This document shows, one piece after another, positions 58,504 to 64,000 of a stretch of 64,000 nt of DNA (within the stretch, counting starts at the first letter, position 1; each line of letters starts with the position of its first letter). The notes beneath the pieces are model-generated. The model searched no databases. It was not told the origin of the DNA and saw only the letters and a program-made list of their open reading frames with translations. Position numbers and translations under genes: made by a program. Source of the stretch: Nocardia fusca NBRC 14340. GTDB taxonomy: Bacteria > Actinomycetota > Actinomycetes > Mycobacteriales > Mycobacteriaceae. The DNA lies in assembly GCF_001618425.1 (NCBI RefSeq), contig NZ_BDCU01000040.1, positions 124,001 through 188,000 on the forward strand, written 5' to 3'.

Positions 58504-58635
58504 ATGGAACTACTCGTCATCCTCGCGATCGCGATACTGGTCGCCGTGGTGGTCGGGTCCCGATGGTTGAAAGGGCAGGGTCCGAGTACCCGCGACACCC
58601 CGGACAACGAAGGCAACCCGCACCGCGACGAATGA
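58504..58635 (+). CDS. Single-helix small membrane protein (43 residues)
   Basis: MELLVILAIAILVAVVVGSRW is one hydrophobic helix, followed by a short polar tail LKGQGPSTRDTPDNEGNPHRDE. It has no good ribosome site, but a stress-type promoter ends 10 nt upstream, fitting leaderless initiation. Such one-helix proteins are often missed by gene finders. Confidence 0.5.
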   Translation: MELLVILAIAILVAVVVGSRWLKGQGPSTRDTPDNEGNPHRDE

Positions 58636-58825
58636 CCTGCGGGACTCCGAGGTCTCACCACGAGATGCCGGGTCCCGACGTCGTGTCGACTTTCCGGCCG
58701 CGAGGGGGAATGAAAACCGAAGGTCGGTGTCGCCTTCGAGCGCGTGGGGGGGGTGAGTCGTCGCTGCGTGATCGGAGGCGAGTGCGTCCGACGGCTCCCC
58801 GCCGCGCCGGCTCGGGGTCGCCGCC

Positions 58826-59395
58826 TCAGGTCGTGGAGATGACGCACCGGACCTCGTCGATGGCATCGCGGAGGATGTCGGCGAAGTTGTCGCTGCTCGT
58901 CATGGCGAGCCAGCGCTTGTAGGCGATCGCGAACGCGACCGCCGAAAGCTCCGCCAGGACACGGGCCTGCAGGTCGGGCACGCTGCGGTGGGTGAGTGCG
59001 TCGATCATCGCCGCGATGAGACCGAGTTGCTTGAGGGCCTCGCGTTCCCGCAGTTCCGGAGTGCGTGCGATCACCGCGGCTCGGCGGGCGAGGAAGTCGT
59101 GGCGCTGCGGGGTCATGAAGATCGCGCCCACTCGGGCGAAGGCGTGGGTCAGCGCGTCCCACGGTGCGGCGTCGTCCGGTGCGGCCGCGATGCCCTCGAC
59201 GAGCGTGGTGGCCATGGCTTCGCCGTCGAAGAGGACCTCCCGTTTATTGGGGAAGTGGCGGAAGAAAGAGCTCTTGGTCAGGCCGGCACGCTCGGTGATC
59301 TCCTGCACGGTCGCACTCTCGTAACCTCGCTCCTCGAAGAGTTCGAGGGCAGCGGCCATCAGTCGCTGCGCGGCGTCGGGCTTCCATCGGGCCAT
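58826..59395 (-). CDS. TetR-family transcriptional repressor
   Basis: 189 residues. N-terminal helix-turn-helix: LMAAALELFEERGYESATVQEITERAGLTKSSFFRHFPNKREVLF (about 10-55). The C-terminal ligand domain is variable. It diverges from an oxidoreductase pair across a 29-bp near-perfect palindrome, the likely operator for both directions. Confidence 0.92.
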   Translation of the reverse strand: MARWKPDAAQRLMAAALELFEERGYESATVQEITERAGLTKSSFFRHFPNKREVLFDGEAMATTLVEGIAAAPDDAAPWDALTHAFARVGAIFMTPQRHDFLARRAAVIARTPELREREALKQLGLIAAMIDALTHRSVPDLQARVLAELSAVAFAIAYKRWLAMTSSDNFADILRDAIDEVRCVISTT

Positions 59396-59432
59396 GGCGA
59401 CAGGTTACGGCACTTGGTCTTGTCCCGGCTGT

Positions 59433-59461
59433 ATAGTGATGAGACAAAGTCTTATCACTAT
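59433..59461. promoter_or_regulatory. TetR operator
   Basis: Near-perfect 29-bp palindrome: arms ATAGTGATGAGAC and GTCTTATCACTAT (one mismatch) around AAA, between the divergent TetR and oxidoreductase genes. Confidence 0.75.
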
Positions 59462-59475
59462 GGCTGGAGGCCGGA

Positions 59476-60405
59476 ATGAGTCGCGCAGTGATCTACGAGA
59501 GGTTCGGGGGGCCGGAGGTGCTGGACGTCGTGGAGGTGCCCGAACCCCACGCCGGTCCGGGCGAGGTACGCGTCCGCGTCAAAGCCGTGGGCCTGAACCC
59601 GATGGACTGGATGATCGCCGCCTCGCCGCAGAGTGCCGGCCGATTCGGCATCGGACTGCCCGCGGGCTTCGGATCCGACTACGCCGGCACCATCGACGAG
59701 ATCGGCGCCGGGGTCGAAGGGTTCACAGAGGGCGACCGCGTCTACGGCGGAGCCATAGCGAAGGCGGCGGCTGACTACGCCGTCCTCCCAGCCGCACAAT
59801 CGGCCCTCTATCGGCTCGAGCGCACGCCGGACGGCATCGATGACGAGGTGGCGGCGGCGTTGCCGACGCCCGGCCTGACCGCCGCGGCGGCTGTGGCTGC
59901 CATCGGGCCGGGTGCCGGTGACACCGTCCTGGTCGGCGGTGCCGCCGGCGGGGTGGGGGTGCTGACCGTTCAGCTCGCGAGGTTGGCCGGTGCGCGAGTC
60001 ATCGGAACCGCTTCGCCGGGCACCTTCGACTTCCTGCGCCACCTGGGCGTCGAGCCCGTCGCGTACGGCGCCGGTCTGGTCGACCGGGTCCGGGCGCTGG
60101 CCCCCGGCGGTCTCAGCGCGGCCGTCGACCTGCACGGCACAGAGACCGCTGAGGTGGCGCTTGCTCTCGGCGTGTGCGCGGAGCGCATCTCCACCATCGC
60201 CGCCGGGCCCAACCCACCCGGCGGTGTACGAGCCACGGGCGGATTCGAGGCCATGCCGGCCGACCTCGAGGCGATCACCGACGAGATCCTCGCCGGCCGC
60301 ATCGCGGTGCCGATCGCTGCGAGGTTCCCCCTGGAGCAGATCCGGGATGCGGTCGGCCTCCAGGCCGGGCGCCACGCCCACGGCAAGGTCGTGGTGACGC
60401 TGTGA
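59476..60405 (+). CDS. NADP-dependent quinone-oxidoreductase-like MDR
   Basis: 309-residue medium-chain dehydrogenase without zinc ligands. N-terminal VLDVVEVPEPHAGPGEVRVRVKAVGLNPMDW, GSDYAGTIDEIGAGVEGF, and Rossmann VLVGGAAGGVGVLTVQLARLAGARVIGTAS (about 152-181). It reduces quinones or enones in related proteins. Co-translated with the next SDR (GTGA). Controlled by the divergent TetR, so it may answer to an electrophilic or quinone ligand. Confidence 0.92.
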   Translation: MSRAVIYERFGGPEVLDVVEVPEPHAGPGEVRVRVKAVGLNPMDWMIAASPQSAGRFGIGLPAGFGSDYAGTIDEIGAGVEGFTEGDRVYGGAIAKAAADYAVLPAAQSALYRLERTPDGIDDEVAAALPTPGLTAAAAVAAIGPGAGDTVLVGGAAGGVGVLTVQLARLAGARVIGTASPGTFDFLRHLGVEPVAYGAGLVDRVRALAPGGLSAAVDLHGTETAEVALALGVCAERISTIAAGPNPPGGVRATGGFEAMPADLEAITDEILAGRIAVPIAARFPLEQIRDAVGLQAGRHAHGKVVVTL

Positions 60406-61271
60406 ACACGAAGAGAGTGCAGGCGGGTGTCCCGGACCAGACCGGGCGGACCGCGATCATCACCGGCGGCAGCAGCGGCGTCGGCCTCGCCACCGCGGCG
60501 GCTCTCGCCACGCGCGGGGCGCACGTCATCCTCGCCGTCCGCAACCAGGAGCGCGGCCGCGCGGTGGCGGCGGAACTACCCGGTGACGTCGAGGTGCGGG
60601 GGTTGGATCTGGGCTCCATGGCATCGGTACGGGACTTCGCAGCAGGCGTCGAGGGACCGATCGACCTGCTGATCAACAATGCCGGCACGATGACCGCCGC
60701 CCTGCAGCACACGGCCGACGGGTTCGAGCGCCAGCTCGCGGTCAACCATCTCGGCCACTTCGCCCTCACGAACCTGCTGCTCGAACAGATCACCGGGCGG
60801 GTGGTGGGGCTCTCCTCCAGCGTTCACCACAGGGCGCACATCGGCTTCGACGACCTGCAGTGGGAACAACGCCCCTACCGCCCGCTGGGAGCGTACGGGC
60901 AGTCCAAACTCGCTGTTCTGCTCTTCATCACCGAGCTCCAGCGGCGACTGACCGCATCGGGCTCGCCGGTGATCGCGACCGCCGCCGACCCCGGCTGGGT
61001 ATCGACAGGGTTCAGGATCACCACCGGCAGCAGGACCCGTGACGCCGCCATCGCCCTCGGCACCCGCCTGTTCGCCCAGGGGCCCACCAGCGGCGCGCGC
61101 CCGACGCTGTACGCCGCGGTCGGCGACGTGCCCGGCGGCTCCTACGCCGGCCCGAGCCGCTTCGGCATCCGCGGACCGGCCACACTGATCGATCCGTCGT
61201 CCGACGCGGTCGACGCCGACCTCGCAGGGCGAGTCTGGGAGGTCTCCGCACGACTCACCAACACTCAGTGA
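60402..61271 (+). CDS. Short-chain dehydrogenase (retinol-dehydrogenase-like)
   Basis: 289 residues. Motifs TGGSSGVGLATAAALATRGAHVILAVRN, NNAGTM, Ser in VVGLSSSVHHRA, YGQSKLAVLLFITELQRRL (YxxxK), and PGWVSTGF. The layout matches extended retinol-dehydrogenase-like SDRs. GTG overlaps the preceding stop. Forms a TetR-controlled pair with the MDR enzyme. Confidence 0.92.
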   Translation: MNTKRVQAGVPDQTGRTAIITGGSSGVGLATAAALATRGAHVILAVRNQERGRAVAAELPGDVEVRGLDLGSMASVRDFAAGVEGPIDLLINNAGTMTAALQHTADGFERQLAVNHLGHFALTNLLLEQITGRVVGLSSSVHHRAHIGFDDLQWEQRPYRPLGAYGQSKLAVLLFITELQRRLTASGSPVIATAADPGWVSTGFRITTGSRTRDAAIALGTRLFAQGPTSGARPTLYAAVGDVPGGSYAGPSRFGIRGPATLIDPSSDAVDADLAGRVWEVSARLTNTQ

Positions 61272-61421
61272 TTCATCCGGTGGATCCGGTCCGAGTGCGC
61301 CACTGCGTCGATCTGCTCATGACGACGAGCCCGAATGTGCTGATCTACGCGGCATTGGACGAATTGTGCCGCCAGATGGAGGGGCGCGAACGCGAAGCGA
61401 GCCAGGGTCACAGGCCCGGGG

Positions 61422-61700
61422 TTATTCGTAGCTGTCGTCATGGAGTCCGCCGAGATAAGCGATCGCTCCCAGATATTGGCGGCACAGCGGTGTGTGACCG
61501 TTGTGCGCCGCACGTGCCCGCAATGCTTCGTCCAGGGAACCGAACGCCGGATCGACGGCACAGTCACCGCCGGGACCGGAGGTAGGCGTGCTCTGGATGC
61601 CTGGGCCGGTGCCGGTGTCATCGGCGAGCGGTCCGGTCCGGTGGGGGCGAGTGGTGTAGAGGGCGATGAGTTGATGGATGGCCAGTGAGCTCACGATCAT
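61422..61700 (-). CDS. Small partner protein of the P450
   Basis: 92 residues. Start ATG 61700 overlaps the P450 stop (ATGA), so it is translated with the P450. Helical start MIVSSLAIHQLIALYTTRP, a low-complexity middle, and a C-terminal helix SLDEALRARAAHNGHTPLCRQYLGAIAYLGGL. Not recognised; strict coupling suggests a P450 subunit or regulator. Confidence 0.55.
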   Translation of the reverse strand: MIVSSLAIHQLIALYTTRPHRTGPLADDTGTGPGIQSTPTSGPGGDCAVDPAFGSLDEALRARAAHNGHTPLCRQYLGAIAYLGGLHDDSYE

Positions 61701-62989
61701 CCTCGGGTGGTGTGGGGTGAAGGGAGCGTGACGGCCGGGCAGGGGCGGAAGGTGACCGGGAGCCGGGTCAAGGCCCGGTGGAACGGGCCGGGCCGCCACA
61801 CCAGCTCCCCACGCGGGACCGCGAGTGCCATATCGGGGACCGCGTCGAGGAGTTGGTCGATCGCGTCCTGGACGATCTGATACGCCAGGGTGCGGGCCGG
61901 GCAGGCATGCGGGCCCGCACTCCAGGACAGGTGGGAGCGGTTGCCGGTGTGGTCGCCGTCGCTGATTCGCGGGTCGGTGTTGGCGGCGGCGAGACCGATC
62001 AGCACGGGCTGGTGGGCGGGAAGCCAGGTGTCGCCGATGAGGACGGGGGTTCGGGGATAGGTGGCGCAGAAGTTCGCGATCGGCGGGTCGTGGAACAGCA
62101 CCTCGTCGAGAGCGTCACGGGTGGACAGACTCCCGCCGATCAGGCCACCACCGAACCGCTCGTCGGTCATCATCAGCAGCAGGGTGTTGGTGACCAGATT
62201 CAATTGCGCTTCGCCGCCGGCTCCGTAGAAGCTCAGCAACTGGGCGAGCACTTCCCCGTCGTCGAGACCGTGGGGGTGGGCGAGCAGGCGTGACGTGGCG
62301 TCCTCGCCCGGATGGTCGCGTTTGAGCCGGATAAGTTCTGTCAGCGCGGTCCGCAGCAGCCCCATTCCGGCAGCGGCATCGACGGTATCGAAGCGCGCAG
62401 CCGTGCCGGCGGTGACCCGCTCCCCTATTCCGGGTGGGCAGCCCATGATCTGGTTGAGGACAGCGACGACGAGGGGGCGCGCGTAGTCTCCCACCAGTTC
62501 GGCGGTCCCGGACTCGCAGAATCCATTGATCAGCGGGGCCGCGAGTTCTTCGACGGTCATGTGCATGGCGTGGCCGTCGACGGCGTCGATGCTGTCTTTC
62601 GATGCCTGCCGGTACCGCTGGTGGTCGGGTCCGGTGCTGTGGCGGGCGGCGGGGTGCCAGCGCATCATCGGCAGTACCGGTGATTCCGGGGGCACGGTGG
62701 TCTGCCAGATGCGGGGATCGGCGGGGAAACGCTCGGTATCGTGCAGGATCCGGACCGCGGTCGGATAGCCGAGTACCAGGGTGGCCGGTACTCCGGGGGC
62801 GAGTTCGATCGGTGCGAGATCGCCGAATTCCGTGCGCATCCGGTGGTAGATCCGGTGCGGGTCGGCGGCGAATTCCGGGGTGTGGACGGGCACTCGCGCC
62901 TCCGTGGAAACCTCGGGTGCGGTGTGGGCGACCGGGCACGAGCCGAGGTGATCGGTGCGGGGGTAGGAGATCGATGGTGGAGTCGGCAT
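61697..62989 (-). CDS. Cytochrome P450 lacking the ExxR arginine (conservon type)
   Basis: 430 residues. The heme-binding Cys lies in WSAGPHACPARTLAYQ near 375, and the end GELVWRPGPFHRALTRLPVTF is like P450s of actinobacterial conservons. The K-helix ExxR is missing: the site reads DEVLFHDPP. The I-helix has GAGGEAQ in place of AGxDT. CYP157 enzymes of Streptomyces, encoded in conservons, also lack ExxR. Start ATG 62989. No GTPase, roadblock or kinase gene of a conservon is next to it. Catalysis may be altered or lost. Confidence 0.85.
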   Translation of the reverse strand: MPTPPSISYPRTDHLGSCPVAHTAPEVSTEARVPVHTPEFAADPHRIYHRMRTEFGDLAPIELAPGVPATLVLGYPTAVRILHDTERFPADPRIWQTTVPPESPVLPMMRWHPAARHSTGPDHQRYRQASKDSIDAVDGHAMHMTVEELAAPLINGFCESGTAELVGDYARPLVVAVLNQIMGCPPGIGERVTAGTAARFDTVDAAAGMGLLRTALTELIRLKRDHPGEDATSRLLAHPHGLDDGEVLAQLLSFYGAGGEAQLNLVTNTLLLMMTDERFGGGLIGGSLSTRDALDEVLFHDPPIANFCATYPRTPVLIGDTWLPAHQPVLIGLAAANTDPRISDGDHTGNRSHLSWSAGPHACPARTLAYQIVQDAIDQLLDAVPDMALAVPRGELVWRPGPFHRALTRLPVTFRPCPAVTLPSPHTTRG

Positions 62990-63168
62990 GTTCCATTTCT
63001 TCGAGAGAAGCGGGAGACAACTGAGAAGTGGCCCCGGAGCCCGAACGAGGGGCAGCGACGATCTCGAAGAGTTTCTTCGTCGTCGTCGAGTCGAGTCCCC
63101 CGGAGGCGCGGGGCAGCCCACCTGTTCCCGGTAGGCGGAGGGGTTGTTCGCCGGCGATTTCCGGCTGA

Positions 63169-64000
63169 TCAGGACACGGTGTCGCGCAACGTCACGAACG
63201 CGGTGTTCTGCTCGGGGAGCAGACAGGAGTGGGCGCCGATGTAGCCGTCGGGCCGGATAAGGCATACGGCGTCTCCATCGGGTGCGCCGTAGAGATCGTG
63301 TACCCGCCGGGAGTCGGCAGCGACGGCGCCGGCCGGGGCGGGCCCGTGATATCCGGGCATGAGGACGACCACCGGTTCGACCCGGGCACCGAACTCCCGA
63401 TGGACCCGCGTGAGCAGCGCCGAAGTGTTCACGGCGTTACGCGGGTCGCGGTGGGCGACCAGCAGGGTGTGCCCACCGTGGCGTAGCCGTTCGTATAGCC
63501 GCAGGCGTGGGGTGATCTCGACGTCGGGTGCTCGGTCACCGGCCGACAACCCGCCCAACGGCTGCCGCCCCGGTGCGCTCTCCTCCGCAGCGTGCCCATA
63601 CCCGAAGGCCAGGGCCGAGATCCGGGCCACCGCCCGCTCGGTGAACCCGGGTTCGCGAGCGATCGCGAGCCGTTCGGCGACCGGGCGGCCGTGGTCCATC
63701 AGCACCGAATGCAGTTCGTGGGTACCGGCGATCACCTGCTCGGCGATCGGACGCCGCTCCGCCTCGTAGCTGTCCAGCAATGACTCCCGGGCGTGGCCGT
63801 GCACGACGGCGGCGAGTTTCCAGCCGAGGTTGAACGCGTCCTGCATCGAGGTGTTCATCCCCTGCCCGCCCGCCGGGGACCGCTCGTGCCCGGCGTCGCC
63901 GCAGACGAAGATCCGGCCGTTGCGATACCGGGAGGTGAGCCGCCGTCGCGTCCGGAACACCGTCGTCCACTCCGGGGGACCCAACCGCACCGCACCACCG
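63169..64000 (-). CDS. FAD-dependent aromatic monooxygenase, N-terminus outside window
   Basis: About 277 residues of the C-terminal part. The GD motif ICVCGDAGH-like FVCGDAGHERSPAGGQGMNTSMQDAFNLGWKLA (near the right edge) binds FAD and is typical of PgaE/RdmE or phenol-hydroxylase-like enzymes. The end is a thioredoxin-like domain (VHREFGARVEPVVVLMPGYHGPAP ... CLIRPDGYIGA) as in this class. It is upstream of the P450 on the same strand with a 179-bp gap, so they may act on the same aromatic product. Substrate unknown. Confidence 0.88.
   Translation of the reverse strand, partial: GGAVRLGPPEWTTVFRTRRRLTSRYRNGRIFVCGDAGHERSPAGGQGMNTSMQDAFNLGWKLAAVVHGHARESLLDSYEAERRPIAEQVIAGTHELHSVLMDHGRPVAERLAIAREPGFTERAVARISALAFGYGHAAEESAPGRQPLGGLSAGDRAPDVEITPRLRLYERLRHGGHTLLVAHRDPRNAVNTSALLTRVHREFGARVEPVVVLMPGYHGPAPAGAVAADSRRVHDLYGAPDGDAVCLIRPDGYIGAHSCLLPEQNTAFVTLRDTVS

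Overview
The window is about 70% G+C, almost gene-filled, uses many GTG starts and ATGA/GTGA gene overlaps, and carries families typical of mycolic-acid actinomycetes: an F420-dependent LLM oxidoreductase, an Acg-type nitroreductase, UdgX, a UsfY-like protein, an IdeR box and SCO252x-family proteins. It looks like a chromosomal segment of a Nocardia-like actinobacterium. The genus is an inference from gene content and was not tested by alignment.

Layout. 0-1.25 kb: the edge of an element integrated at tRNA-Leu(GAG), with a partial tyrosine recombinase and an AbrB-like protein. 1.4-5.9 kb: an SDR, a 2-hydroxyacid dehydrogenase, an Acg-like nitroreductase and a DoxX protein with fourteen 11-residue repeats. 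5.9-12.5 kb: a VOC-photolyase pair, then a six-gene overlapping operon behind an IdeR box (binding lipoprotein, FecCD permease, ATPase, two amidotransferase-fold proteins, an FmdE-like protein). 12.5-16.6 kb: an MMPL exporter with a divergent MarR regulator, a small basic protein and UdgX. 16.6-18.4 kb: a lower-GC insert with a TraB/ChaN-like gene. 18.4-23.2 kb: a four-gene cassette of uncharacterised SCO2524-2523-2522-2521 families. 23.2-28.2 kb: a two-helix membrane protein, GNAT, FMN reductase, LexA-like repressor, Nudix and an imine-reductase-like gene. 28.2-43.9 kb: stress and redox genes (DUF5709, catalase-fold, SDRs, F420 enzyme, BaeRF protein) mixed with a chorismate-lyase/PhzS-like pair, YceI, AraC, a hydrolase and a serine hydrolase. 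44.2-56.8 kb: an organic-acid catabolic region (GntP permease, CaiB CoA-transferase, HMG-CoA-lyase-type aldolase, hydroxyacid dehydrogenase, IclR, MFS, orphan TrpB, aldehyde dehydrogenase, tartrate/D-malate dehydrogenase, glycerate kinase). 56.9-58.6 kb: small stress-type proteins including UsfY. 58.8-64 kb: a TetR-controlled oxidoreductase pair, a P450 lacking the ExxR arginine with a small partner, and the C-terminal part of an FAD monooxygenase.

Two layers tie the region together. First, about ten genes have an upstream site made of a G/T-rich -35 (TGTTT, GGTTT, TGATT and similar), exactly 15 bp, then GGGTAN. This is the form recognised by SigF/SigB-type general stress sigma factors, and the downstream genes (photolyase, UdgX unit, DoxX-repeat protein, UsfY, BaeRF, SDR/catalase-like) fit a stress regulon. 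Second, several local regulators sit beside clean palindromes (MarR, TetR, SoxR-like, GntR-like, IdeR).

The strongest candidates for undescribed biology are the IdeR-boxed transport operon with its three unusual accessory proteins, the SCO2521-2524 cassette with an altered P-loop, the DoxX-hendecad protein, and the P450 without ExxR.
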